Assembly: GCA_965235095.1 (NCBI GenBank)
Contig: OZ249405.1
Source of the DNA: Fontibacterium abundans
GTDB taxonomy: Bacteria > Pseudomonadota > Alphaproteobacteria > Pelagibacterales > Pelagibacteraceae
Length of the DNA: 64,000 nt
Strand: one strand, 5' to 3'
Shown here piece after piece: positions 8,319 through 15,433 of the stretch. The first letter of the stretch is position 1, and every line of letters starts with the position of its first letter. A model generated the notes under the pieces. The model was given only the letters and a program-made list of their open reading frames with translations. It was not told where the DNA came from and did not search any database. The translations under genes and the position numbers were made by a program.

Positions 8319-9122
8319 ATGGAATTTCTTAAAAAAATCATGAAGAATAAAAAATCACAAGATAAGAAAAAAGAATCAAATATTAAAAAAAATAAAAAAA
8401 TTAAATTAGAAAAAAAACCATTAAAAAAAGAAGTTCCTAAAAAAGAAAAGCCTCCGGTGGAGATTAAGCCTAAAGGAAAACGCGGCAGACCTAAAAATCC
8501 TGAAACGAAAAAAATTACACAACAATCTACATCCGAACAAAAACCTCTAACGGCATCTCAAAATGCTGCCGCTGAAATTATAATTACAAAAGTTACAAAA
8601 CAAGAATCTGATAAAAAAATTTATAAAGTTAAAGATCACGTTATTTATCCAAAACATGGCGTAGGTCAAATCGTTGCTATTGAAAGCAGCGTGATTGCTG
8701 ACATTGAAATGACTTATTATAAAATTCAGGTAACTAAAGATAAATTAATTTTAACAATACCTGTTAACCAGCAGGGAAACTTAAGACCTATATCAAGCGT
8801 AAACCAAATTAATAAAGCAGTCTCTATCTTAAAAGGAAAACCAAAAATTAGAAGAACTATGTGGAGCAGAAGAGCTCAAGAGTATGATCAAAAAATTAAC
8901 TCTGGTGAAATTTACCAAATTGCAGAGGTAGTAAGAGATTTAAATAAAAATAGTGAAATTCCAGTTGATCAATCTTACAGTGAAAGACAATTATTTGAAA
9001 AAGCTTATGACCGTTTATTAGGAGAGGTGGCGATTGGAATGCAGCTTACTAACGAGGATGCTAAAAAGAAATTGGATAAAGCGCTTGGTAAAAAAGAGGC
9101 CGTAACTGCAGAACCTATATAA
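8319..9122 (+). CDS. carD: CarD/CdnL-family transcription regulator with AT-hook-like N-terminal extension
   Basis: A 267-residue protein. The CarD/CdnL RNA-polymerase-interacting domain begins near residue 103 (KVKDHVIYPKHGVGQIVAIE) and runs through helical segments such as RRTMWSRRAQEYDQKI and RDLNKNSE. This family binds the RNA polymerase beta subunit and stabilises open complexes, often at rRNA promoters. The first 100 residues are a very Lys-rich extension with KGKRGRPKN at 52-60, a good match to the minor-groove AT-hook core (RGRP). The gene ends at a strong hairpin terminator (9124-9158). The ATG at 8319 is the first in frame; later starts would remove the extension. Confidence 0.88.
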   Translation: MEFLKKIMKNKKSQDKKKESNIKKNKKIKLEKKPLKKEVPKKEKPPVEIKPKGKRGRPKNPETKKITQQSTSEQKPLTASQNAAAEIIITKVTKQESDKKIYKVKDHVIYPKHGVGQIVAIESSVIADIEMTYYKIQVTKDKLILTIPVNQQGNLRPISSVNQINKAVSILKGKPKIRRTMWSRRAQEYDQKINSGEIYQIAEVVRDLNKNSEIPVDQSYSERQLFEKAYDRLLGEVAIGMQLTNEDAKKKLDKALGKKEAVTAEPI

Positions 9123-9123
9123 A

Positions 9124-9158
9124 AAAAACGCCCTTCAAAAAATTTGAAGAGCGTTTTT
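9124..9158 (+). terminator. Intrinsic terminator shared by carD and the small basic gene
   Basis: AAAAACGC (9124-9131) pairs with GCGTTTTT (9151-9158), and inside this TTCAAA pairs with TTTGAA. The structure is symmetrical: T-rich on the plus strand after carD, and eight T on the minus strand after the 9176-9271 gene. It therefore probably ends transcription from both sides. Confidence 0.8.
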
Positions 9159-9175
9159 CTTGAAAACTCAAAAAA

Positions 9176-9271
9176 CTATCTTCTTCTTTTTTTTGCTTTC
9201 TTAGCTGGTTTTCTTCTAGAAGCTTTTCTTTTCTTAGAAGTTTTTTTAGCTGCTTTTCTTTTTTTAGCCAT
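9176..9271 (-). CDS. Very small Lys/Arg/Ala-rich basic protein
   Basis: A 31-residue gene starting at 9269-9271. The protein begins MAKKRKAAKKTSKKRK and ends KPAKKAKKRRR; 20 of 31 residues are Lys or Arg, with Ala repeats like the tail of histone H1 or of bacterial histone-like proteins. A clear ribosome binding site, AGGGAG, lies seven bases before the ATG, and the shared terminator follows the stop. Non-specific nucleic-acid binding is plausible from composition alone. Reading the opposite strand gives a Leu/Phe-rich shadow, which I reject. Confidence 0.7.
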   Translation of the reverse strand: MAKKRKAAKKTSKKRKASRRKPAKKAKKRRR

Positions 9272-9295
9272 TTTTTTCTCCCTTTACGTTAATTG

Positions 9296-9316
9296 TCACT
9301 TAAATAATTTAAGTGA
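9296..9316. repeat. Perfect inverted repeat upstream of the small basic gene
   Basis: TCACTTAAA and TTTAAGTGA flank a three-base TAA. It is 25 bases upstream of the small gene's start codon. It could be an operator-like site or an mRNA hairpin in the 5' leader; there is no T tract supporting termination. Confidence 0.4.
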
Positions 9317-9389
9317 TTCGCATTTATAAATACTTAAAAACATATCGTTTACTAAGTCAAATTGTTATTTGTGGACAAAATTTTTAAAA

Positions 9390-9414
9390 TTGAATCAATT
9401 TTTTTTTGATTCAA
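9390..9414. terminator. Weak bidirectional hairpin between the small basic gene and tRNA-Arg
   Basis: TTGAATCAA pairs with TTGATTCAA around seven T. Flanks are A/T-rich on both sides (ATTTTATT on plus, ATTTTAAAAATTTT on minus). It could stop minus-strand readthrough from the acyl-CoA synthetase past the tRNA. The rest of 9272-9483 is AT-rich spacer with nothing else I can support. Confidence 0.35.
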
Positions 9415-9483
9415 ATTTTATTGGTTTACAATAGTTTTTTAATATTTTTTTTTGAATAAATATTATTTATATTTCACTTAATT

Positions 9484-9560
9484 GCACTCGTAGCTCAGCT
9501 GGATAGAGTACAAGTTTCCTAAACTTGGTGTCAGAAGTTCGAATCTTCTCGAGTGCACCA
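9484..9560 (+). tRNA. tRNA-Arg (anticodon CCT)
   Basis: A 77-nt cloverleaf. GCACTCG pairs with CGAGTGC in the acceptor stem, and the D-arm is GCTCAGCTGGATAGAGT. The anticodon loop TTCCTAA gives CCT, reading AGG. The T-arm is GAAGTTCGAATCTTC and the 3' CCA is encoded. The acyl-CoA synthetase gene converges and stops two bases after it. Confidence 0.95.
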
Positions 9561-9562
9561 AA

Positions 9563-11296
9563 TTAAAAATAAAGCTTTTCTAATTGATCTCCAAAAGCTT
9601 TTTTTACTTGATGTCTCCGTATTTTCATTGTCGGAGTCAACATTTCATTCTCAATAGTAAATGGATCGTCAATAATTATAAATTTTTTAATTTTTTCAAT
9701 AATACTTAAATCATTATTAACTTTATCAATAATAAACTGTATTTTATTTTTTCTATCTTCAAGCTCTTTTCCAACGACAATTAAAGCGACTAAATAATTT
9801 TTTTTATCTCCATAAATATAGCTTTGAATAATTTCTGGATAATTTGCTAATAAATTTTCTATTTTACTTGGAGCAATATTGTCTCCGCCAGCATTCACAA
9901 TAATATCTTTTTTTCTATCAGTGATTTTTAAATATCCTTCTTGGTCAATTTCTCCTATGTCCCCTGTATATAACCAATTATCTCTTAAGATTTTCTCAGT
10001 CTCATTTTTATTATTCCAATATCCAAGCATAACATTCTCCCCTTTAACTAAAATCTCTCCGTCGTTGGCTATTTTAACTTCCACATCTTTAAAAATTTTT
10101 CCAACGGTTTCTATTTTAATTTTATCGATTGCGTTACAGCTAACAACCGGCGAAGCCTCGGTTAGTCCATAACCTTGTAATGTTGGCAAACCTAAAGAAT
10201 TTAAAAATATCCCAACATTATAATCCAACGGCCCACCTCCAGATATAAATGCTTTTATTTTTCCACCAAATTGATTTTTAATTTTTTTTCTAACAATTAT
10301 ATCTAATATAAAATTAATAAATTTTTCAAAAAAACTCATTTCTTTAAATAATGCTTTTTTCTCACCGAGTTCTAATGTTTTATTAAAAATAATTTTTTTT
10401 AAACTGCTCTGATTTTGTAAATTAATTTTAATTTTATTAACAAGATTTGTGTAAAATCTTGGCACTGCAGTCATAATAGTTGGTTTTGCAATTTTTAAAT
10501 TTATTAATAATTTATCTAAACTTTCAGAATAGAATATTTTTGCACCTAGGCTTAACTGAACAAATTGAACTGTATGTTCGTAAGAATGAGATAGTGGCAA
10601 CCAAGTAAGAAAAGTATTTTGTTGTTCTTTAATAAAATATAAAAATTCTAAAGCACCTTCACAATTTTTTAATATGCCACCATGTGATAATACGACACCC
10701 TTTGGTGTTCCTTGTGTGCCTGAGGTATAAATAATACAAGCAGGATCTTTTCTTATTAAACTTTTGCTTATCTTTTTAAAAAAAATTTTTGTTTCTTCAA
10801 TGTCAATTTTTTTTTTTATAACAGTAGAAAAATTAATAACATTGTCTGCAAGAACTTCGTTTGTTTGATTTAAAAGAATTATAAAGTTAAAATTATAATT
10901 TATTTTTTTTGCTGCTAATAAAATATTCTTTAACAACAGAGGGCTTGAGACAATTAACCCTAAAGGCTTGCAGTCATTAATTGTAAATGCAAAATCATTT
11001 ACAGTGTATGTTGTGTAATTTGGAACGGTAATTGCTGAATTTAACAATATTGCAAGATCTGCAATTAACCATTCCGGTCTATTCTCCGAAACTAATAATA
11101 CTCTATCTCCCTTGGTAATATTTTTTTCATTTAAAAATTTTGCAAGTTTTAAAACATTATGACTCGTATCAAGCCAAGTGTATGTCTGAAATTTTTTTAA
11201 ATTTAAATTATTAAAGAATAAATGATCTTCTTTTTGATATTTTTCACATTGCAAAAAAAAAATTTCATTTAAACTATTAAAAGATGAAACTTGCAT
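9563..11296 (-). CDS. AMP-forming long-chain fatty-acid CoA ligase family
   Basis: A 577-residue ANL-superfamily enzyme. The AMP-binding signature is IIYTSGTQGTPKGVVLSHGG, followed by QGYGLTEASPVVSCN, YTGDIGEIDQEGYLKITDRK and NAGGDNIAPSKIE. The C-terminal lysine lies in TPTMKIRRHQVKK. This arrangement matches FadD15-like long-chain acyl-CoA synthetases, which activate fatty acids with ATP and CoA. It stands alone, without beta-oxidation genes beside it, so whether it serves degradation or phospholipid recycling is open. Substrate chain length is inferred from the family only. Confidence 0.87.
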   Translation of the reverse strand: MQVSSFNSLNEIFFLQCEKYQKEDHLFFNNLNLKKFQTYTWLDTSHNVLKLAKFLNEKNITKGDRVLLVSENRPEWLIADLAILLNSAITVPNYTTYTVNDFAFTINDCKPLGLIVSSPLLLKNILLAAKKINYNFNFIILLNQTNEVLADNVINFSTVIKKKIDIEETKIFFKKISKSLIRKDPACIIYTSGTQGTPKGVVLSHGGILKNCEGALEFLYFIKEQQNTFLTWLPLSHSYEHTVQFVQLSLGAKIFYSESLDKLLINLKIAKPTIMTAVPRFYTNLVNKIKINLQNQSSLKKIIFNKTLELGEKKALFKEMSFFEKFINFILDIIVRKKIKNQFGGKIKAFISGGGPLDYNVGIFLNSLGLPTLQGYGLTEASPVVSCNAIDKIKIETVGKIFKDVEVKIANDGEILVKGENVMLGYWNNKNETEKILRDNWLYTGDIGEIDQEGYLKITDRKKDIIVNAGGDNIAPSKIENLLANYPEIIQSYIYGDKKNYLVALIVVGKELEDRKNKIQFIIDKVNNDLSIIEKIKKFIIIDDPFTIENEMLTPTMKIRRHQVKKAFGDQLEKLYF

Positions 11297-11383
11297 AACT
11301 ATTATTTTACTTTTTTAATCTATTTATTCTACAATAGTTATTTAAGATGCTAATAATAAAATAAAATATATAAGCTTTTTTAA

Positions 11384-11965
11384 ATGAGATCTTTATATAA
11401 TAAAATTTTATCCATCTGTTCTAAAAAACAATCTGAAAAATTTTTATATTTTATAAGTTTTATTGAAAGTAGCGTTTTTCCAATTCCAATTGTTTTTTTA
11501 ATGATCCCCGTCCAATTAGTAAAAAGACATAGAGCAATGGCTATTGGTTTTTTTGTAACTGTATTTTCAGTGCTTGGTGGTGCCTTGGGATATTATTTGG
11601 GATATTTTTTTTACGATACAATCGGGGCAAAGGTTATAAGTTTATATGGATATCAAGAATCCTTTATTACATTCACAAATGCAATTACAAAAGAAATGGA
11701 GTTTTGGATTGTATTTTTTTATGCATTCACTCCTCTTCCTTACAAACTTTTAACTATTGGTAGTGGTTTTGTTCAGTTTAATTTCTGGATATTTATTGTT
11801 GGCAGCTTCATATCAAGATCAATTCGGTTTTTAGCAATAAGCTATTTAATATGGAAGTATGGAGAAGGTATAAAAAACTTTATAGAAAAATATTTAAATA
11901 TCTTGTCGATAGCAAGTGTAATCTTATTACTTATAATATTTTTTCTAGTGAAATATTTTTTTTAA
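11384..11965 (+). CDS. VTT/DedA-superfamily membrane protein (YqaA-like), copy 1
   Basis: A 193-residue inner-membrane protein with about five hydrophobic segments. FIESSVFPIPI near residue 27 and AFTPLPYKLLTIGSGFVQFN near residue 112 are hallmarks of the YqaA/DedA group. It is a paralogue of the 12287-12907 protein: the FTPLP, LL-I-SGFV-FNF block is shared. Members of the wider superfamily translocate lipids such as undecaprenyl phosphate or affect envelope homeostasis; the role of this short subgroup is not established. The stop codon is one base from the convergent tRNA-Leu. Confidence 0.82.
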   Translation: MRSLYNKILSICSKKQSEKFLYFISFIESSVFPIPIVFLMIPVQLVKRHRAMAIGFFVTVFSVLGGALGYYLGYFFYDTIGAKVISLYGYQESFITFTNAITKEMEFWIVFFYAFTPLPYKLLTIGSGFVQFNFWIFIVGSFISRSIRFLAISYLIWKYGEGIKNFIEKYLNILSIASVILLLIIFFLVKYFF

Positions 11966-11966
11966 T

Positions 11967-12052
11967 TGGTGCGGAAGGAGGGATTTGAACCCTCACACTC
12001 TTGCGAGCAATAGATTTTGAGTCTATCATGTCTACCGTTCCATCACTTCCGC
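11967..12052 (-). tRNA. tRNA-Leu (anticodon CAA)
   Basis: An 86-nt class II tRNA on the minus strand. The acceptor stem is GCGGAAG/CTTCCGC with encoded CCA (11967-11969). The anticodon loop CTCAAAA gives CAA, reading TTG. A long variable arm (TGCTCGCAAGAGTG region) and the T-arm GGGTTCAAATCCC are present. It lies between the two VTT genes, ten bases after the 61-residue gene. Confidence 0.95.
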
Positions 12053-12062
12053 AAATGATATT

Positions 12063-12248
12063 TTATTTCTTATTAATAAAACTAATTTTTATTAAAATCG
12101 CAAGAAGCAACCAGATAATAAAAGATTCTCCATGATTGATCTTATAAGATGCTCCAAAAAGCTTAGCGATAGCAATTACCAAATAAAAAACTACTGGCGA
12201 AATCACTAAAGATATTGCAAATTGTTTAATATCAAATTTTAATTTCAT
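12063..12248 (-). CDS. Small two-helix membrane protein, unknown function
   Basis: A 61-residue protein with two hydrophobic segments (about 11-30 and 43-57) and short Lys-rich ends. I do not recognise the family. No ribosome binding site is visible; instead a perfect TATAAT (12255-12260) ends six bases before the ATG, so the transcript may be leaderless. It lies just upstream of tRNA-Leu on the same strand and could be co-transcribed with it. Codon usage resembles its neighbours, but the short length keeps confidence moderate. Confidence 0.55.
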   Translation of the reverse strand: MKLKFDIKQFAISLVISPVVFYLVIAIAKLFGASYKINHGESFIIWLLLAILIKISFINKK

Positions 12249-12254
12249 TTTTTA

Positions 12255-12260
12255 ATTATA
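12255..12260 (-). promoter_or_regulatory. -10 box directly before the 61-residue gene
   Basis: A perfect TATAAT on the minus strand with six bases to the ATG. If used, transcription would start at or next to the A of the start codon, giving a leaderless mRNA and possibly also driving tRNA-Leu. Confidence 0.45.
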
Positions 12261-12286
12261 TAAATTCAAATATACATGACAAGTTA

Positions 12287-12907
12287 ATGTTAAAAAATTT
12301 ATTAAACAAACTTATAAAGCTAGCGGGACACAAATTAGCAAAGTATGTCTTGGCTGTTTGGTGTTTTTTTGAGAATATATTCTTTCCTTTTCCTTCGGAT
12401 GCAATTGTAATTCCAATGTCAATTTCCAAACCAAAGAGATGGTTTGAAACTTTCACGATTGCGACTATAGCTGCATTTGCTGGAGCTCTTGTTGCTTACG
12501 CTATAGGAAGTTTTATGTTTCATAAATTGGGTGTGCACATATTTGAACTTTCTGGTGTAGACGATCCAAAAAAATTCTTAGCAATTTTTTATAAAAAAAG
12601 CACAATGGTAACTTTTGCTTTCATATTATTTATCTCTGGATTTACACCTCTTCCGTTTAACTTACTTGCAATTGCCAGTGGTTTTGTTCATTTTAACTTT
12701 CTTTTATTTGCTGCTACAGCTTTATTTACAAGAGGAGCTAGATATTTCTTATTAGCTTATTTATTTTCAAAATACGGGCCTAAGATTCAAAAACATATTG
12801 ATGAAAAGTTTTCAACTTTTGTAATGTGGGTAGTTGGAAGCTTTGTTGTTGTGATGGCAGGAATGTATTTGTTTTATGTTAAATTTCCACAATATTTTAT
12901 TGCTTGA
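12287..12907 (+). CDS. VTT/DedA-superfamily membrane protein (YqaA-like), copy 2
   Basis: A 206-residue inner-membrane protein paralogous to the one at 11384-11965. Conserved blocks are FFENIFFPFPSDAIVIP near residue 27 and GFTPLPFNLLAIASGFVHFN near residue 122. About five membrane segments are visible. It overlaps the dsbB start by 4 bp and forms a tight cassette with dsbB and coq7, suggesting co-expression with periplasmic disulfide formation and quinone synthesis. What it transports, if anything, cannot be told from sequence. Confidence 0.82.
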   Translation: MLKNLLNKLIKLAGHKLAKYVLAVWCFFENIFFPFPSDAIVIPMSISKPKRWFETFTIATIAAFAGALVAYAIGSFMFHKLGVHIFELSGVDDPKKFLAIFYKKSTMVTFAFILFISGFTPLPFNLLAIASGFVHFNFLLFAATALFTRGARYFLLAYLFSKYGPKIQKHIDEKFSTFVMWVVGSFVVVMAGMYLFYVKFPQYFIA

Positions 12908-13389
12908 AAAATACAATTTATAAATTTTTTATATATATTTTTGTAATCAATCTTTTTATCATTTCCTCAGCATTAGTTATTGAGCATATTTTAAAAGTTA
13001 AACCTTGTGCTCTTTGTATTTATCAACGCTACCCCTATTATTTAATTTTATTACTGTCTGCTATATTTTTTTTAAAGAATAATTGGAAAAACCAATTAAT
13101 GATTTTAATAACTTTGACATCTGCAGTAAGTTTTTTTCTTGCTGGATACCACGTTGGAATTGAATATGGATTGATTAATGAACTATCTAGCTGCAAAACA
13201 GAAATTAGCAAAAATATGTCTAAAGATATTCTTTTAAAGGAACTGCAAAGTAAATTAGCCCCATCGTGTAAAGAAGTGGACTTTAAATTATTTGGTTTAT
13301 CTTTAGCTTCAATTAATATGATTATGTCTTTAATTCTTACAATTTTATATTATAAAATATTCTCATGGACAAAAAAAACGAGCAAATAG
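12904..13389 (+). CDS. dsbB: Disulfide bond formation protein B
   Basis: A 161-residue, four-helix membrane protein that reoxidises DsbA and passes electrons to ubiquinone. The first redox pair is C35-C38 in KPCALCIYQRYPYY, and the second periplasmic pair is C97 and C122, matching the DsbB pattern. The reading frame begins with TTG at 12904, overlapping the preceding stop codon. It overlaps coq7 by 25 bp, so the two are translationally linked; coq7 makes the quinone that DsbB reduces. A TlpA-like thioredoxin is 2 kb away. No DsbA is seen in the window. Confidence 0.88.
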   Translation: MKNTIYKFFIYIFVINLFIISSALVIEHILKVKPCALCIYQRYPYYLILLLSAIFFLKNNWKNQLMILITLTSAVSFFLAGYHVGIEYGLINELSSCKTEISKNMSKDILLKELQSKLAPSCKEVDFKLFGLSLASINMIMSLILTILYYKIFSWTKKTSK

Positions 13390-13904
13390 CTGAAATGATC
13401 AGAGTCAACCACGCTGGTGAACGTGGTGCTATAAAAATATATGAAGGACAATTAAAGGCTCTTCAACTTTTTAATAAAGATCCAGAATTGCAAAATACTA
13501 TTAAGGATATGCGTGATCACGAATTAGAACATTTAGAATTTTTTGAAAACCAAATTATTGAAAGAAAAGTTAGGCCCACAGTTTTGCTTCCCTTATGGGA
13601 TGTTCTCGGCACAGCTCTTGGTTTTGGTACGGCTTTGCTTGGGAAAAAAGCTACAGCTTTATGTACCTCTGCTGTTGAAGAGGTTATTGGCGGTCATTAT
13701 GGAGAGCAGATAGATATTTTATCTAAAGATTATAAAGAAGAAAAAGAATTAAAAGAAAAATTTATTAAATTCAGAGAAGAGGAACTTGAACATAAAAATA
13801 CCGCAGAAAGTTTAGGCGCTAACAATGATGGTTTATATTCTATTTTAGATATAGTAATAAAAAATAGTTCTAAATTAGCTATAGCTATTTCTAAAAAATA
13901 TTAG
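13365..13904 (+). CDS. coq7: Demethoxyubiquinone hydroxylase (COQ7 family)
   Basis: A 179-residue ferritin-like di-iron hydroxylase for one of the last steps of ubiquinone synthesis. Iron-binding motifs are E19 in RVNHAGERGA, E53-x-x-H56 in DHELEHLEFF, EEVIGGHYGEQ, and EEELEHKNTA. Length is as expected for the bacterial, non-mitochondrial form. It acts at the inner membrane. It is the last gene of the VTT-dsbB-coq7 cassette, and its stop codon overlaps that of the convergent HNH gene in the four bases TTAG. Confidence 0.93.
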   Translation: MDKKNEQIAEMIRVNHAGERGAIKIYEGQLKALQLFNKDPELQNTIKDMRDHELEHLEFFENQIIERKVRPTVLLPLWDVLGTALGFGTALLGKKATALCTSAVEEVIGGHYGEQIDILSKDYKEEKELKEKFIKFREEELEHKNTAESLGANNDGLYSILDIVIKNSSKLAIAISKKY

Positions 13905-14470
13905 CTTTCAAGCTTAACATCCCAATATAAATAATCTAACCAGCTCTGATGTAAAAAATTTGGTGGAAAAAACTTTCCATTATCATGCAATTCTTCTACT
14001 GTTGGTCGAGATGGTTTTGTTTTGGGAATCATTCCACTAACATGGGGGAGTTTGCCACCCTTTCTTACGTTACACGTACAACAAGCAGATACTACATTCT
14101 CCCAGCAAGTAATTCCCCCTCTAGATCTTGGTATTACATGATCAAAAGTTAAATTTTTATGATCTCCGCAATACTGACAAGAAAATCTATCTCTTAAAAA
14201 AACATTAAATCTTGTAAAATTTGGAAACTCCGAGGGTTTTATGTATTTCTTTAATGATATTACGCTTGGTAATCTCATAGAAAAAGAAGGACTTCTAATT
14301 TCTCGGTCGTATTCTGAAACTATTGTCACTCTATCTAAAAAAACATCACGAACGGCATCTTGCCAACACCATAAGGACAAAGGGTAATAACTCAAAGGTC
14401 TATAATCTGCATTCAATACAAGAGCTGGACATTTATCCAGCGGCACTGAATTAGATTCTGTAATAATCAT
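13901..14470 (-). CDS. HNH endonuclease family protein
   Basis: A 189-residue protein with a zinc-type HNH fold. C98-x-x-C101 (CQYCGDH) begins it, DH at 110-111 is the catalytic motif (FDHVIPRSRGG), N125 lies in WENVV, and a second Cys pair (C130/C133) precedes NVRKGGK. The N-terminal part (PALVLNADYRPLSYYPLS) is the usual extension of the widespread stand-alone alphaproteobacterial HNH protein. There is no intron, phage or restriction partner around it, so a housekeeping role is more likely than a mobile one. The substrate is unknown. Confidence 0.85.
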   Translation of the reverse strand: MIITESNSVPLDKCPALVLNADYRPLSYYPLSLWCWQDAVRDVFLDRVTIVSEYDREIRSPSFSMRLPSVISLKKYIKPSEFPNFTRFNVFLRDRFSCQYCGDHKNLTFDHVIPRSRGGITCWENVVSACCTCNVRKGGKLPHVSGMIPKTKPSRPTVEELHDNGKFFPPNFLHQSWLDYLYWDVKLES

Positions 14471-14514
14471 TTAATATATAATTGATATATCAGTTTTATT
14501 TATAATCAAAATAT

Positions 14515-15180
14515 TTATTTTTTATTGATGTTAATAAATTCTAGACCTAAACTTAATCCTTCTACTGGAATAGAATGACCACAACCTTTAAAAATTTTAG
14601 TTTTTAAATTAAATTTATTTTGTAATAAAAAATTTTTTGCCTCCATCATTTCTTCTAACGGAACAATATTATCATCATCTCCGTGCATTAAAAAAATCGA
14701 AGGTTTGGATTTAATATTTTGCTCTAAAAAGATAGGATCATAAATCTTTCCTGAATAACCCACTACCCCTGCAACCTTATTAGAGATTGTTAACGCATAA
14801 TGTATAGACATCATCGTTCCTTGGCTAAATCCTACTAAAAATAATTTTGAATAGTCCAAATTTAATTCTTTGAGTTTTGCATCAATAAACTCTGTTAATT
14901 TTAATATTGAATTTTGTAATTCTAAATTAATTTTTTTAACGTCAGGACTCATAAGATCAAACCATTCAAATCCACCGGGGTTTACTGAACAAATATTTGG
15001 TGCATTAGGTGAGGTAAAATAAAAATCTGGCAAAAATCTTTGCCAATAATTTCCAATATTTATTAAATCTTTTCCATCAGCACCATATCCATGACAAAAT
15101 ACTATTAAGTAATTTGCCCTAGATGAAGTTTGCGGCAAAGAGGTTGCCTTTAAAAATATATTTTCTTCGATTAATTTCAT
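14515..15180 (-). CDS. Carboxylesterase/phospholipase-like alpha/beta hydrolase (YpfH type)
   Basis: A 221-residue serine hydrolase. The nucleophile is S119 in GFSQGTM; the acid is D169 or D170 in MHGDDDNIVP; the histidine is H202 in GCGHSIP. HGYGADGKDL near residues 30-39 forms the oxyanion region. There is no signal peptide, so it is cytosolic. It matches the acyl-protein thioesterase/carboxylesterase family. The 50-bp gap to the divergent HIG1 gene holds the promoters for both. Natural substrate is unknown. Confidence 0.83.
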   Translation of the reverse strand: MKLIEENIFLKATSLPQTSSRANYLIVFCHGYGADGKDLINIGNYWQRFLPDFYFTSPNAPNICSVNPGGFEWFDLMSPDVKKINLELQNSILKLTEFIDAKLKELNLDYSKLFLVGFSQGTMMSIHYALTISNKVAGVVGYSGKIYDPIFLEQNIKSKPSIFLMHGDDDNIVPLEEMMEAKNFLLQNKFNLKTKIFKGCGHSIPVEGLSLGLEFININKK

Positions 15181-15230
15181 TAATATTTTATTTTATATAA
15201 TTTTAATCATTTTATGATAATTATTTCTGA

Positions 15231-15431
15231 ATGTCAGATTTAAGTAGAATTATTGCAATAGTTGCATTGATCGTTGTTACCGTAATTCTTATCCGGGGAT
15301 TAAAGTCATTTTTTCTTGGAAGCAATATTGATGATAAAAGAAAAAGTAACAAACTAATGCAGTTAAGAGTTGTTGCTCAATTTATTGCTATAGTTGTTTT
15401 AATGACTTTGTTTTATTTTCATAAAAAATAA
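15231..15431 (+). CDS. HIG1-domain twin-transmembrane protein
   Basis: A 66-residue membrane protein with two helices (about 5-28 and 44-63) joined by a charged loop. NKLMQLRVVAQFIAIVVLM is the HIG1 signature. In mitochondria and alphaproteobacteria such proteins help assemble or stabilise cytochrome c oxidase and supercomplexes; that function is carried over by homology. Its stop is two bases from the stop of the convergent TlpA-like gene. Confidence 0.8.
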   Translation: MSDLSRIIAIVALIVVTVILIRGLKSFFLGSNIDDKRKSNKLMQLRVVAQFIAIVVLMTLFYFHKK

Positions 15432-15433
15432 GC

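Noticed and set aside
9144..9329. 61-codon Leu/Phe-rich plus-strand ORF
   Set aside because: It is the antisense shadow of the Lys/Arg-rich gene at 9176-9271 and its start overlaps the terminator.
9366..9380. TTGTCCACA on the minus strand, close to a DnaA box, in an AT-rich gap
   Set aside because: A single near-match with one mismatch, no cluster of boxes and no origin-linked genes nearby; not enough to suggest oriC.
13901..14470. HNH gene as sign of a homing element or restriction system
   Set aside because: It has the layout of the common stand-alone chromosomal HNH protein; no intron, repeats, methylase or phage genes around it.
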